Shown one piece after another: positions 8,237 through 19,077 of a DNA stretch of 64,000 bases. The notes beneath the pieces were generated by a model that made no database searches, was not told where the DNA came from, and saw nothing but the letters and a program-made list of their open reading frames with translations. The DNA lies in contig JAUJMQ010000006.1 of the NCBI GenBank assembly GCA_030446775.1, positions 1-64,000 on the forward strand, written 5' to 3'. The position numbers were made by a program, and so were the translations under genes. This stretch comes from Egibacteraceae bacterium (lineage in GTDB: Bacteria; Actinomycetota; Nitriliruptoria; Euzebyales; Egibacteraceae). Numbering within the stretch: the stretch's first letter is position 1; every line of letters begins with the position of its first letter.

Positions 8237-8446
8237 ATGAGCACCCCCGCCGACTCCCCCCGCCCCGGCGCCCCGACGCCGCTGCTCGCGGCGCCCTCGT
8301 CGCGCACCCACCGGCGGGTCCGCCGCGCGGCGGTGCGGCCGCTGCGTCACCGCCTGAACGGGGCGGGCGCCGGCGGGGCCGGGCGCAGCGGTCATGAGCT
8401 CGTGGTCCCGACGCGGCAGCCCCGGCGCGTCGTCATCGGCGCGTAG
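8237..8446 (+). CDS. Possible small hypothetical protein
   Basis: A 69-codon ORF starting MSTPADSPRPGAPTPLLAAP and ending in RRVVIGA. Pro/Ala/Arg-rich, with no domain recognised. It sits between the sigma gene and the FlgN-like gene. It is included only because it is the cleanest ORF there; it may not be real. Confidence 0.25.
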   Translation: MSTPADSPRPGAPTPLLAAPSSRTHRRVRRAAVRPLRHRLNGAGAGGAGRSGHELVVPTRQPRRVVIGA

Positions 8447-8521
8447 TGTGGGCCCCAGATCGGGCCCGCCAGCGTCGCGGCAACTCCTCCGGTGCGCGAG
8501 GAACGGCCCGACCGCCAGGAC

Positions 8522-8968
8522 GTGAGTGACGTCCTGTCCTGCTCGCCCGCGAGCGCGAGCTGCTGGAGGTCGTGCTGTTCACCGTCGAGCAGCAGGGTCC
8601 GCTGCTCGAGGACGGCGCGCCCGGGGCTGCGCGCCGTCGCCGAGGGTGGCCGACCTCCTCGACGAGCTGCGCCACGTCGAGCTGCTGCGCGCGATGGCCG
8701 TGGCGGCGCTGGACCTCGGGCCCGACCCGACCCTGCTGGACGTGGCGGCGGCGTGCGGCGGGCGCTGGGGCGCATGGTCTGCCACCACCACACGGCGCTG
8801 CTCGCGATGGGCGCAGAGCTCGCACAGGCCGCCAGGGACAACCGCGTCCTGGTGGCCCGCGCCGTCGGCGAGACCCCGGCCCTGCAGCCGGGCGCCACGG
8901 AGGCGACCCGCGGCTGCGACGACCTCATCCCGCGCTCGCTGCGCGACTTCCTCCGCGACGGCCCCTGA
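8522..8968 (+). CDS. FlgN-like flagellar chaperone family protein, frameshifted
   Basis: The coding signal moves between frames: VSDVLSC, then LLARERELLEVVLFTVEQQG, then LLDELRHVELLRAMAVAALD, and finally back to the first frame at HHTALLAMGAELAQAARDNR through the TGA at 8966-8968. The heptad-like helical pattern and the ERELLEVVLF...EQQ / E...LR..ELLRA arrangement fit actinobacterial FlgN-like proteins, which chaperone the hook-associated proteins FlgK and FlgL. At least three indels are needed to restore one frame. The neighbouring FliA-type sigma gene supports the call. GTG at 8522 taken as start. Confidence 0.55.
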   Translation: MSDVLSCSPASASCWRSCCSPSSSRVRCSRTARPGLRAVAEGGRPPRRAAPRRAAARDGRGGAGPRARPDPAGRGGGVRRALGRMVCHHHTALLAMGAELAQAARDNRVLVARAVGETPALQPGATEATRGCDDLIPRSLRDFLRDGP

Positions 8969-9136
8969 CCGCTCGGTGGGCTGTGAGCCGGCGACGCCGC
9001 CCGCGGTGCCGATGACCTTGTGCGGAGTCCGCCGCGCGGCTCCTCCGCCACCGCTGCTGCAACCTTCCGCGCGGCGGCCAAGGGTCACGACCCTGAGCGT
9101 CGCGGCGCCGGCTCGGGCGTGGCCCGCGAGCTCGAC

Positions 9137-9142
9137 TAGGCT
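9137..9142 (+). promoter_or_regulatory. -10 box TAGGCT, leaderless start
   Basis: TAGGCT ends 6 nt before the aminotransferase ATG at 9149, which would place the transcript start at or next to the A of ATG. Confidence 0.65.
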
Positions 9143-9148
9143 CGTGGC

Positions 9149-10322
9149 ATGCCGCGCACGAGCCGCAAGGCCGACCAGTTCACCGAGTCCGTCATCCGCG
9201 AGATGACCCGCCTCGCCGCCGCCCACTCCACCCGGAGCGGCCCGTGGTCAACCTGGCCCAGGGGTTTCCCGACTTTCCGGCGCCGGCGGCGGTGAAAGAG
9301 GCGGCGCAGCGGGCGGTCGCCGAGGACGTCAACCAGTACGCGATCACCTGGGGTGCTCGATCGCTGCGGTACGCGCTGGCGCCAAGTACCGGCGGCACTA
9401 CGGCTGGGACGTCGATCCCGAGACGGAGCTGACCGTCACCTGCGGGGCGACCGAGGGGATGATCGCGAGCCTGCTGGCCGTCATCGACCCCGGCGACGAG
9501 GTCATCGTCTTCGAGCCGTTCTACGAGAACTACGGCGCCGACACGGTGCTGTCGAGGGCCGTGCCCAGCTACGTGGTCCTCGACCCGGCCGACGACTTCC
9601 GCCTCGACCCCGAGCGGCTCCGCGCCGCGGTCACGCCCCGCACGCGCGGCATCATCGTCAACTCGCCGAACAACCCCACGGGCAAGGTGCTGTCCGCCGA
9701 GGAGCTCGGCGTCATCCGCGACCTGTGCGTCGAGCACGACCTCGTGGCGTTCACCGACGAGATCTACGAGCACATCGTCTACGACGGCGCCGAGCACGTG
9801 CCGTTGGCGACCCTGGACGGGATGGCCGAGCGGACCTGCACGGTGAGCGCGCTGTCGAAGACGTTCTCGGTGACGGGGTGGCGGGTCGGCTGGGTCGTCG
9901 CGCCACCGCCCTGACCACCGCGGTGCGCAAGGTCCACGACTTCCTCACCGTCGGGGCCGCCGCACCGCTGCAGGAGGCCGGGGCGGTCGCCGTCGCGCTC
10001 GACGACGACTACTACCAGGGCCTCGGGGCGTTCTACCTCCAGCGCCGCGACGCCCTCGTCGGCGTCCTGGACAAGGTCGGGTTGTCACCCGTCGTGCCGC
10101 GTGGCGCGTACTACACGATGGCCGACTGCTCGCCGTTCGCCGCCGACGACGTGGCCTTCGCGACCCGGCTCGATGTCCGAGCTCGGCGTCGCCTGCGTTC
10201 CCGGCTCGTCGTTCTTCTCCGAGGCGTCGCTGGGCGCGGGCATCGTGCGGTTCGCGTTCTGCAAGCGCCTGGAGACGCTCGAGGCCGCCGGCGAGCGCCT
10301 CGCCGGGCTCGCGTCCTGGTGA
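9149..10322 (+). CDS. Class I/II PLP-dependent aminotransferase, frameshifted
   Basis: A fold-type I aminotransferase of about 390 residues when frames are joined. In order: PVVNLAQGFPDFPAPAAVKEAA, TVTCGATEGMIASLLAVIDP, NSPNNPTGKVLSAEELG, the PLP-lysine motif VSALSKTFSVTGWRVGW, RGAYYTMADCSPF, and a late IVRFAFCKRLETLEAA with the carboxylate-binding Arg. The pattern resembles kynurenine/glutamine-type and DapC/MetC-like transaminases; the substrate is open. Frame breaks fall near 9230, 9370, 9910 and 10175. The start is leaderless behind TAGGCT. The TGA at 10320-10322 overlaps the next gene's GTG. Confidence 0.8.
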
Positions 10323-11087
10323 CCTCCGCCGCGCCGGCGGCGCTGCTCGCCCTGGCCGAGCGCGTCGCCCGGCGCGCCCGCCGAGCTGCTCGCACGCCGC
10401 GGCGATGCCGGCGCCGTGTCGTACAAGACGAGCGCCACCGATCCCGTCAGCGAGGCCGACCGCGCGTCGAGGCGCTGATCGTCGGCGCGCTGACCAGCGA
10501 GCGGCCCGACGACGGGCTGCTGGGGAGGAGGGCGCGGACCGGCCGGGAACGTCGGGCCTGCGCTGGGTCGTCGACCCGCTCGACGGGACCGTGAACTACC
10601 TGTACGGGCTGGGCGACTGGGCCGTGAGCGTCGCCTGCGAGGACGGCGGGGCCGTCGTCGGGGTCGTGCACGACCCCTGCGCGAGGAGATGTTCAGCGCG
10701 GCGCGCGGCGAGGGCGCCCGCTGCGACGGCCGCCCGCTGCGGGTCAACGACCCGGTGCCGCTCGCGCGAGCGTTGATCGCGACCGGCTTCTCCTACGACC
10801 CCGGGCATCGCGACCGGCAGGCCCGGGCGGTCGCCGCCCTCCTGCCGCGGATCCGCGACATCCGCCGCGCCGGCGGCGCCGCGCTGGACCTGTGCGCGGT
10901 CGCGTCGGTCGGGTCGACGGCTACTACGAGGACTCCACGTCGCGGTGGGACTGGGCCGCAGGGGACTGATCGCGCGTGAGGCCGGCGCGGTGGTCAGCGG
11001 GCTTGGTGACGGGCTGGTGGTCGCCGGGCCGGCCCTGCACCCGAGCTCGTCGCCGCCCTGGCCGCAGCGGGCGCCGGTCGCGGCTGA
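10319..11087 (+). CDS. Inositol-monophosphatase-family phosphatase, frameshifted
   Basis: Joined frames give a Mg-dependent phosphatase of the inositol monophosphatase superfamily of about 255 residues. The motif WVVDPLDGTVNYLYG holds the metal-binding DPLDGT; SYKTSATDPVSEADRA lies before it and RDIRRAGGAALDLCAVAS after it. The C-terminal DWAAG...AREAGAVVSGL matches the family's second motif region. Breaks fall near 10365, 10460, 10535, 10680, 10910 and 10960. Substrate could be inositol-1-phosphate, histidinol phosphate or similar; mycothiol synthesis would need an inositol phosphatase, but that link is only suggestive. GTGA overlap with the upstream gene. Confidence 0.7.
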
Positions 11088-11099
11088 GCCGCACCGAAA

Positions 11100-13868
11100 T
11101 CAGTCGGCGATCCGCAGCGCCACCGCGGGGCGGATGCGCCGCCTGCGGGCCGGGGCCGCGGTGGCGGCCAGCGAGGCGACCAGCGCGGTGCCGAGCACGA
11201 ACGCCAGCTGGCCCCACGGGATGACGAAGGCCGCGCAGGTCGCCCAGCGCGTCGGAGTTCACGACGATCTGGTAGCTCGTCACCAGCGCCAGCGCGGTAC
11301 CGATGACGATCCCCTCCAGCGCCACGAAGCCGCTTTCGAACAGGAACGCCGCCCGGACCTTCGACGCGGAGAAGCCGAGGCTGCGCAGCATCCCGATCTG
11401 GCGGCGGCGCTCGCGCACCGCCCGCACCATGATCACGCCCAGCCCGGCGATCCCGACGACGAGGCCGAGGGCGAGGTAGCCCTGCATGAGCCGGAAGAAC
11501 TGCGTGGTCGCGGTGGAGTTGTCCGCGACGAGCGACCTGAAGGTGTCGGCCCGCACGCCGGCCTCGACGAACTGCCCCGCAGGCGGGACGCGAGCGCCTC
11601 GGCGTCCACGCCGTCGGCCACCGCGACGTAGGAGCGGGTCGGGGCGACGGCGGTGACGGCGTCGCGCACCGAGTCCGCCGACATCCAGTGCTGAACGTGA
11701 GACCGGCGTCGGACAGGGCGGCGACGGTGCGGTCGCCTGACCCTGCCGGTGGCCGGGTCGCGGACCGCCAGCACGTCGCCGACCGCGACGACGTCCTCCG
11801 GCGGCCCGCTGCCGCTCTGGCCGAAAAGGGCGTCCACGACCGCCAGCGACGGGTTGTCGAGCACGGCCTGCCACAACGCCGCCTCGTCGGGATAGGTCCC
11901 GGCGTCCCACTTCCGCAGCGCCGGCGGGCCGCCGTCGACGAAGGCCGCGTCGACACCGGCGATCCCCAGGGCATGAAGTCGTCGTCTGACGGCACCGGTA
12001 CAGCGCCCCGCCGACGAGCAGCGTGCTGACCGCGTCGACGCCGTCGACGGCCGCGAGCTCGTCGGGGTCGACCGGGTTGGTGGGTGACGCTTCGACGAGC
12101 AGGTCGTAGCCGCCCTCGTCGACCGTCGCGGCGCCCGTCAGGCTGGCGAACACCTGCGACAGGACCGAGATGAACACCAGGGTGAAGATCACCAGGCTGT
12201 ACATCGCCAGGGTCATGCCCGTGCGGAAGCGGCGGGCCAGCGGATAGGCGAGGCCCAGCCGGGCGACGAGGCTGCGGTCTGCCGACAGCCGCCCAGGGCC
12301 GCGCCGATCGACTCCTGGTTCTGGCTGACCAGCGCGACCGCCGACGCGGTCAGCACGACGCCCTGGACGACGAACACGTTGATGTCGCCGCCGGAGAAGC
12401 CGACGATCTGGTCGGCGAGGACCGCGTAGACGAGGACGCCCAGGGCCAACACGGAGATGATCGCGCGGCGCGGAGCAGGGCCGACAGCGGCGGCGCGGCG
12501 CACAGGGCCGCCAGCGCCGGCAGCGCCAGCCCCCGAGCGACTCGTTGTCGGCGATGGCGGCGGCGCCCAGCCCCGCGAACACGACCGCCGCCACCGCCTG
12601 GAGGGCGAGGGCGGCCACGCCGGCGTCGCTCGGTCGGTTCGGGCAGGTCGCGGATCGCCCGGATGATGTTGACCCGCGCGATGCGGGCTCGTCAGCAGGA
12701 TCGTCGCCACGGCCATGAGCATGCCGACGAAGAAGCCGGTCAGGATGCTCGCCGGCGGCGCGGTGAACGTCGGCGTCAGGTCGCCGAACGACGAGAAGAT
12801 GCCGCTGGTGACCAGGACGATGACGCGGCCGACGGCGATGCCGAGCAGCGCCCCGAGCGCGGCCGACGCCAGCGAGTACAGCGCGCCTTCGATGACGAAG
12901 ACCGCACCAGGTCCCCTCGGCGCGCACGGCGCGCAGCATCCCCAGCTCGGACTTCCTCCTCGGCGAGCATCACGAAGATGCTGACGAGCAGCAGGATCCC
13001 GGCGAGCACCGCGAACGAGCCGATGGCCAAAAACAGCTGGCCGAACCCCTCCCCTTGCGTCTCGGGCGTTGTCGAGCGTCTCCTGCTTGACCGGCCGGAC
13101 GTCGACCCCTCGACCCCGGCCAGCGCCCGCTCGAGCTCGGCGGTGACGGCGTCGGTCGCTCCGGCGCCCTCATGGCCCGCCGGCGGCCGACACGGCACGA
13201 GCTCGGCGGCGGCTGCGCGGTCGCGGCGATCGGTCCGCGCGCCGGCGCAGGTCGCCGATCGTGCCGGCCGCGACGAAGGCGTTCATCGAGGTCGCGTCGG
13301 GATGGTCCAGGGCCGGCGACTCCGGTGCGCGGCAGGACGCCGGCGACGCGCAACTCCCGCCTCGCGCCGTAGGCGACGCCTCGACGGTGTCACCGACGCC
13401 GATCCCAGCTCGTCGGCGGTCGCAGCGACCGTCACCGGCACCAGGGCCTGCTGCCCGGCGCCGGTCGCGGCGGCGCCGAAGGCCGCCGCGTCGGCGAAGT
13501 CGACCTCCAGCGGCGCTGGGCTGCGCCCGGCGGTCCTCGTCGTCGCCTCCCGCGGGCACCGAGGTCGGCCGCGCGGCGGCGGCGCGCAGCGCAAGCACCG
13601 TCGACGTTTCTGTCGGCATCCAGCGCGGCGGCGTCGTCGCCCGCCGGCCACCGCCTCCGCGTCGGTGCCGGAGATGACGTCGGTGAGGCGGTGGTCCATG
13701 GCCGGAACGAGGCGTCGAGCGTGGTCGCCCACCAGCGGCGACCCCGTGTGATCGCGGTGCCCAACGAAGGCGAGGACGACGAGCACAGTCGCCTTGCGCC
13801 GGAAGGCGCCCGGACGGCGATGCGCGCGAGCACCGGGCGGCACGCACCCGCCGCGGTATCGCGGCCAT
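11100..13868 (-). CDS. FtsX-like ABC transporter permease (two FtsX domains), heavily frameshifted
   Basis: A long permease with an N-terminal transmembrane segment (KATVLVVLAFVGTAI), a periplasmic domain, a first FtsX core near 12700-13060 (FLAIGSFAVLAGILLLVSIF) and a second near 11160-11480 (LALGLVVGIAGLGVIMVRAV, IGMLRSLGFSASKVRAAF). It ends PARRRRIRPAVALRIAD. This is the layout of the large permeases paired with MacB/LolD-type ATPases, thought to work by mechanotransmission rather than classical transport. More than ten indels break the frame. The ATPase gene lies directly upstream on the same strand. Start taken at MAAIPRR (13868). Confidence 0.75.
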
Positions 13869-14605
13869 GTCCAGCGCCGCCAGCAGCAAAGGCGGCCATC
13901 TGCCGGCGGCCGCGTCGCGCGCGGCATCCGCGGTGTCGCGGGCGACATCACCTTCGATGACACCGTCGCGCATGTTCGATCAGCCGCTGCGCCAGGCTAC
14001 CGATGTCGGCATCGTGGGTGACCAGCAGCAGGGTGAGACCTTCGGCGTGCAGCTCGGCGAGCAGCTCCAGGACACGGTCGGCGGTGTACGCGTGTCCAGG
14101 TTGCCGGTGGGCTCCGTCGGCCCACGATCGCCGGCTCGTTGACCAGCGCCCGGCGATCGTCACACGCTGCTCGCCGCCCGACAGCTCGTTGGGGCGGTGG
14201 TCGTGGCGATGGGACAGCTCGACACGGTCCAGCGTCGCGGTGGCCCGCGAGCGCGCTTCGGAGCGACGCCGTTGAGCAGCAGCGGCAGCTCGACGTTCCT
14301 CGGCCGCCGACCCGGCACGGATATGAGGTTGTACGCCTGGAAGATGAACCCCATGCGGCGGGCACGGTGGGCGGTGCGGGCCGCGTCGCGCAGGGCGTGG
14401 ATGTCCGATCCCTCGACGACGACCGATCCCCGTCGATGTCGTCCAGCCCGGACAGGCAGTTCAGCAGGGTGGTCTTGCCCGACCCGGACGGTCCCATGAC
14501 CGCCACGAACTCGCCGCGGGCGACGGTGAGGTCGAGCGACCGCAGCGCCTCCACCTCCAGCGCACCGGTCCGGTAGACCTTCCGGACACCGGTGGCCACG
14601 AGCAT
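13868..14605 (-). CDS. ABC transporter ATP-binding protein (MacB/LolD type), frameshifted
   Basis: ATPase partner of the FtsX-type permease. Begins [20 protein letters not shown], then Walker [14 protein letters not shown], the MacB-type Q-loop [11 protein letters not shown], a damaged signature region, ALVNEPAIV before a damaged Walker B, and [20 protein letters not shown]. Breaks fall near 14105, 14130, 14170, 14230, 14310 and 14430. In the present sequence the C-terminal frame runs on into the permease without a stop. Given the indels, an overlapping or adjacent gene end near 13868 is more likely than a true fusion. The ATG at 14605 follows a -10 candidate about 85 nt upstream. Confidence 0.75.
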
Positions 14606-14690
14606 GTCTCGGTCGCCGTCACCGCCATCGCGTTCGGCGGCGGCCCTGGTTCGCAGGCGCACGTCGTCCTTCCGAGCTGCCGTGGCCGGC

Positions 14691-14696
14691 AACCTA
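14691..14696 (-). promoter_or_regulatory. -10 box TAGGTT upstream of the ABC transporter
   Basis: TAGGTT on the minus strand lies about 85 nt before the ATPase start and overlaps the end of the upstream helicase gene. No clear -35. Confidence 0.4.
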
Positions 14697-17001
14697 CGGC
14701 AGGTGGGCGATGACGAGCGGCCGCTGGAGCGTGGGCCGACCGTCGCCGCGGACGGCGGCGATCCCGCTGCGGTCGCCCGCGGCGGGCACGTGCACGGTGC
14801 GCGTCGCCACCGCGCTGCGCGGGCTGGTCGCAACACCGCTGCGGTCCTCGGGGCGCCGGCCGGACCGGGTGCCGGCGGAACGGCGGGCGGTGACCCCACG
14901 GCGCGTCGCGCGCACGGTGCGGGGCGAGCGGCGTTCGGAGGGGTCACGCCGCCGCGAGCGCGCGCCGGCACCCGTGTCCGGCTCCCGCCGGACGGGGCCC
15001 GGTGGTCGGCGGCGGCTCGTGTCCTCGTCGCGGGGGGCGTCCTGGGGGATGGCGGCCTCGACCGTCACGGCGGCGGGTCCGCACCCGGCGCACCGTCCGC
15101 TCGGCACCCGCGGGCTCGTCCGCCGGCGCCGCGTCCGCGGCGGCCTCCCCGACCTGTGCGGAGTCCCGCTCGCGCCGAGCGTCGTCGCTTCGGCGGTGTT
15201 CTGCCACGCCGACCGCCGAGGCTTCGGCGGTGTCCCTGCTCACGCCGAGCGCCGCGGCTTCGGCGGTGTCTCCGCTCACGCCGAGCGCCGCGGCTTCTCG
15301 CCGAGCCCCGCCGCCCCGGCGGTGTCCCCGCCGTCGCCCAGTGCCGCAGCCTCGCCGGCCCGCGCGCCCGCCGTGGCGTCGGACGCTCCCGACCCGGCCG
15401 CCGCGCCGTCGGCGGGGACGCCGTCTGGCGGTGCCGTCGTGGTGCCGCGGCGGCTGCGGACGCGCCGGCGGGTCGCCGGGCGCTGCCCCTCGTCGCCCGC
15501 ACCGGTGGGCGTGGGCCGGCCCGAGGCGGTCGCCGTGGCAGGCGCCGCGGGACGCCGTCGCCCTCCGAGCCGCGCGCCGTCGCGGACGCCTGCCCGGCAC
15601 CTCGGACCGGGCGGACAGCGCCTCGCTGTCAGCGCCCCGGCGACCACGCCCACGGCGTCCGCCCCGCCGTCGGCCGGCCCGGTCGGGGCCGGCCTCGCCG
15701 TCGCCGCGCTGGCTGCGCGGGGACGCCGCCCGGGCGGGGGCTCGCTGCGCCGGGGTACGCCCCGGGCGGCGACGGGCTCGTCGTCGACGGGCCCGGCCAT
15801 GCGGCGCCGGGCGCCGCGACCGCGCGGCGGCAGGTCGAACAGCTCGTCGAGCAGCGGCGACGTCGAGAACACCTCGACGGTCTCGGTGACGATCCCGAGG
15901 GCCTTCTTGATCATCTCGAGGCGGGCCAGCTCGTTCCACAGCGCGAACGTGATCGCGACCCCGCTCCCGCCCGCGCGGCCGGTGCGGCCGATGCGGTGCA
16001 GGTACATCTTCTCGTCGTCGGGGCAGTCGTAGTTCACGACGTGGGTGACGTCGGTGATGTCCAGCCCGCGGGCGGCGACCTCGGTGGCCACGAGGACGTC
16101 GATCGTGCCGTTGCGGAAGCGTGCCATCGCCCGCTCACGGGCGTCCTGGCGCAGGTCGGAGTGCAGTGGCGACGCGTTGATGCCACGCTCCCGCAGCTCC
16201 TCGGCCAGGATGTCGGCCATCCGCTTCGTGCGGTTGAACACGACGCACAGGCCGCGTTGCGGGCTCTGCAGGATCCGCGCGAGCACCGCCGCCTTGTCCA
16301 TGCGGTGGCAGGAGAAGAAGTACTGCTCGGTCTCCGGCGCGATGCGGACCTCCTCGACCTCGGCCCGCAGGAAGGTCGGCTTGCGCATGTAGCGGCGCGC
16401 GAGCGCGACGACCGGCGACGGCATCGTCGCGGAGAACAGCATCGTCTGGCGGTCGTCCGCGCAGGCCTGGAGCAGCGCCGCTCGACGTCGGGCAGAAAGC
16501 CCAGGTCCAGCATCTCGTCGGCCTCGTCCAGGACCAGGCCGGTCACGGTCGACAGGTCCAGCGCGCCGCGGCGCAGCAGGTCCAGCAGCCGGCCGGGGTG
16601 CCGACGACCACGGGCGCGTCAGCGGCGATCGCGTCGATCTGCGCATCGATCGGGCGGCCGCCGTAGGCGGCGACGACGGTCACGCCCTTGCCGGCGCCGG
16701 CGAGGGCGAGGTCGTCGCGGACCTGCAGGCACAGCTCGCGGGTCGGCACGACCACCAGCGCCTGGTGCGCCGGTCGGCGAGGTCGAGGCGCTGGAGCAGC
16801 GGGACCCCGAAGGCCAGGGTCTTGCCGGTGCCGGTGCGTGCCTGGCCGATGAGGTCGGCGCCCGACAGCGCGAGCGGGAGCGTCAGCTCCTGGATCGGGA
16901 ACGGGGTGGTGATGCCGGCGTCGGTCAGGGGACTCGACGATCGCATCGTCCACGCCGAAGTCGGAGAAGCGGGCGGCCGCGGGGGCCGAGGTGTCGGTCA
17001 A
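14694..17001 (-). CDS. DEAD-box RNA helicase with long disordered tail
   Basis: ATP-dependent RNA helicase. The core shows the Q-motif region [14 protein letters not shown]...[13 protein letters not shown], motif I ARTGTGKT, Ia [49 protein letters not shown] and [12 protein letters not shown]. The C-terminal third (roughly 14694-15870) is Ala/Arg/Pro-rich low-complexity sequence, normal for actinobacterial DEAD-box proteins in the RhlE/DeaD group. It includes 12-residue repeats. Frame breaks occur near 16480, 16595, 16770, 16925 and in the tail, so the exact C-terminus is uncertain. The TTG at 17001 follows the rhodanese gene by 32 bp, suggesting an operon. Confidence 0.82.
15187..15300 (-). 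repeat. 36-bp tandem repeats in the helicase tail
   Basis: A 36-bp unit containing the sequence CGGCTTCGGCGGTGTC recurs at 15205-15240, 15241-15276 and 15277 onward, with a partial copy before. It encodes a 12-residue Ala/Gly/Thr-rich repeat (LGVSxDTAEAAA) in the disordered C-terminal part of the helicase. Confidence 0.7.
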
Positions 17002-17033
17002 GGCGAGGTTCTCGGTTCTGTCTTGAGAAGACG

Positions 17034-17354
17034 TCAGTAGGCGGGGATCGACGGGTCCACGTCTGTGGACCAGCGGTCGATCCCGCCGTCGAGGTTGGCG
17101 ACGCGGTCGTACCTCTGCCGGTGCAGCCACGCCGCCACCTGCGCGCTGCGACTGCCGTGGTGGCAGAAGAACACGAGGTCGCGGTCGCGGGGGATCTCGC
17201 CCAGTCGCGCGGGGATGTCACCGAGCGGGACGGCGAGTGCGCCGGGGATGGCGGCGCGGTCGCGCTCCCAGTCCTCGCGCACGTCGACCAGCAGCGGCGG
17301 GTCGTCGGAGCGCAGACGGGCGGCGACCTCGGCGGGGGTAAGGTCGGAAGCCAT
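17034..17354 (-). CDS. Rhodanese-like single-domain protein
   Basis: A 106-residue rhodanese/Cdc25-fold protein: DPPLLVDVREDWERD at the start, then LVFFCHHGSRSAQVAAWL with the active-site Cys in the CHHGSRS loop, and VANLDGGIDRW. Likely a sulfurtransferase of the GlpE/PspE size class; the physiological acceptor is unknown. The ATG at 17354 follows a TAGGCT -10 (17366-17371 on the plus strand) by 11 nt, so the 5' leader would be only a few nucleotides. Upstream of the helicase in one likely operon. Confidence 0.87.
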   Translation of the reverse strand: MASDLTPAEVAARLRSDDPPLLVDVREDWERDRAAIPGALAVPLGDIPARLGEIPRDRDLVFFCHHGSRSAQVAAWLHRQRYDRVANLDGGIDRWSTDVDPSIPAY

Positions 17355-17397
17355 CTGGTGGGACCAGCCTATCAGCGCGGCAGATCGGCTCTCCTCG

Positions 17398-19077
17398 GTG
17401 ACGCCCCCCGCAGCGCGCACGACGGTCGACGAGGTCTTCGGCGACTTGTTGGCCTTCCTCGTCGACACGTCGCCGACGACGGCGACACAGCTCGGGAACC
17501 ACCGCCGCGACGGCGACCTCGACGACTGGGGTCCGGACGAGGCCGAGCGGCGGATGCGGACGCTGTCGGGGCTGGCGGCGCGCATCGACGAGCTCGACGC
17601 CGGCGACGACGCCGAGGCGGCCGGCGACGCGGTGCTGGTGGGCGACGCCGTCGCCGCCCTGCGCTTCGAGCTGGAGGGTCTGCGCGCGCACGCCACCGAC
17701 CCGCTGCACTACCTGGGGCTGGCGACGGGGTCGGTGTATGACCTCATCCGGCGCGACGACCTCCCGGCCGCCCCCCGCCAGCAGGCTGCCGCGTCGCGGG
17801 CGGCGCAGGTCCCCAGGCTGCTCGAGCAGGCAGCGACCAATCTCACCGAGCTGCCGGCTCCCCACCGGGAGCTCGCCCTCGTCCGGTTACCCGGCGCCGC
17901 GGCGCTGTTCCGCGACACGCTGCCCGGCTTCGCGCCGGACGCTGCGGAGGCCGGCGAGGCCGCGGCCCGAGCGTGCGAGGCGTTCGGCGCGGTCCTGTCG
18001 GACCGCGCGGACGACCCCGCGCCCGACTGGCGGCTGGGCGCCGACCGCTGGGCCGACGCGCTGCGCCTCGCCCTGGGCGTGCGGATGCCCGCCGAGGAGG
18101 TCTGGGAGCGCGCCAACGCGTCGCTGCCCGTCCTGCAGGGCGAGGCCGAACAGCTCGCGGCGCAGGTGCTCGACGGGCGCACCGACGGGCTGCGCGGGCG
18201 CGAGCTCGTCGCGGCGGGCCTGGCCGAGGTCGCGCGCGACCGGTCCGAGCGCGACGCCCTCGTCGACGACGCCGCTGGGGTGCTCGGCGGGATCAAGGAG
18301 TTCCTGCGCGCCGACGGCGCCTTCGAGCTGCCCGACCCCGACGCGCTGCGGGTCGAGCATGTCCCCGACTTTTTGCAGGGCTACGCGGTCGCGTTCTTCA
18401 TGCCGGCGCCGCCGCTGGAGCCGGCCGCGGCCCACACCTACTACCTGTCGCCGGTGCCCGACGCCTGGGACGGCGAGCAGGCGGCGTCGTTCCTGCGGGA
18501 GTACAACGTCCACGCCCTGCGGTCGGTCGGGATCCACGAGGCCTACCCCGGCCACTACGTGCAGCTCGCCGCGGCACAGCGCCACCCGCGCCTGCTTCGG
18601 CGGGCGTTGTGGAACTCGGCGTTCGCCGAAGGCTGGGCGGTCTACGCCGAGCGCGAGGTCGTCGCCGCCGGCTACGACGGCGGCCCGCCGCAGCAGCCGG
18701 ACTCCGACCGGCGCGCCCGGCTGCGGCTCGTCTCGGCGAAGATGGAGATGCGCGCGGTCGCCAACGCGCTGCTCGACCAGGGCCTGCACGTCGCCGGCTG
18801 GTCCGACGACCAGGCTCTGGAGCTGCTCGTCGGCACGACCTACCAGGAGCGGTCCGAGGCGACCGGCAAGCTCGTGCGCGGCAAGGTCAGCGCCGGGCAG
18901 CTGTCGACCTACTTCGTCGGCGGCGAGGAGATGGACGACCTGCGCCGCGACGTCGAGGCCGCGCGGGGCGGCGGGTTCGAGGCTCGGGCGTTCCACCGCG
19001 ACGTGCTGGCGGAGGGCACGCCGCCGTTCGCGGTGCTGCGGCGGGCGCTCCTGGCGCAGCCGGAGCGGCAAGGGTGA
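17398..19077 (+). CDS. DUF885-family putative metallohydrolase
   Basis: A 559-residue DUF885 protein, normally a cytoplasmic or secreted zinc-peptidase-like enzyme. The hallmark HEAYPGHYVQ (about residue 380, the HExYPGH ligand motif) is followed by FAEGWAVYAE, which contributes the downstream Glu. YYLSPVPDAWD also matches the family. No signal peptide is seen. The GTG at 17398 gives the first plausible N-terminus. The stop overlaps the GTG of the next small gene. Peptidase activity is inferred from the family. Confidence 0.85.
   Translation: MTPPAARTTVDEVFGDLLAFLVDTSPTTATQLGNHRRDGDLDDWGPDEAERRMRTLSGLAARIDELDAGDDAEAAGDAVLVGDAVAALRFELEGLRAHATDPLHYLGLATGSVYDLIRRDDLPAAPRQQAAASRAAQVPRLLEQAATNLTELPAPHRELALVRLPGAAALFRDTLPGFAPDAAEAGEAAARACEAFGAVLSDRADDPAPDWRLGADRWADALRLALGVRMPAEEVWERANASLPVLQGEAEQLAAQVLDGRTDGLRGRELVAAGLAEVARDRSERDALVDDAAGVLGGIKEFLRADGAFELPDPDALRVEHVPDFLQGYAVAFFMPAPPLEPAAAHTYYLSPVPDAWDGEQAASFLREYNVHALRSVGIHEAYPGHYVQLAAAQRHPRLLRRALWNSAFAEGWAVYAEREVVAAGYDGGPPQQPDSDRRARLRLVSAKMEMRAVANALLDQGLHVAGWSDDQALELLVGTTYQERSEATGKLVRGKVSAGQLSTYFVGGEEMDDLRRDVEAARGGGFEARAFHRDVLAEGTPPFAVLRRALLAQPERQG

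Noticed and set aside
13170-14605. MacB-like fusion of ATPase and permease
   Set aside because: The frame does run through, but the area holds many indels; adjacent or overlapping genes are the simpler explanation.
18970-18995. GGTTCGAGGCT as a tRNA T-loop
   Set aside because: It lies inside the conserved DUF885 coding region and no acceptor or anticodon stem surrounds it. No tRNA or rRNA gene was seen in the window.
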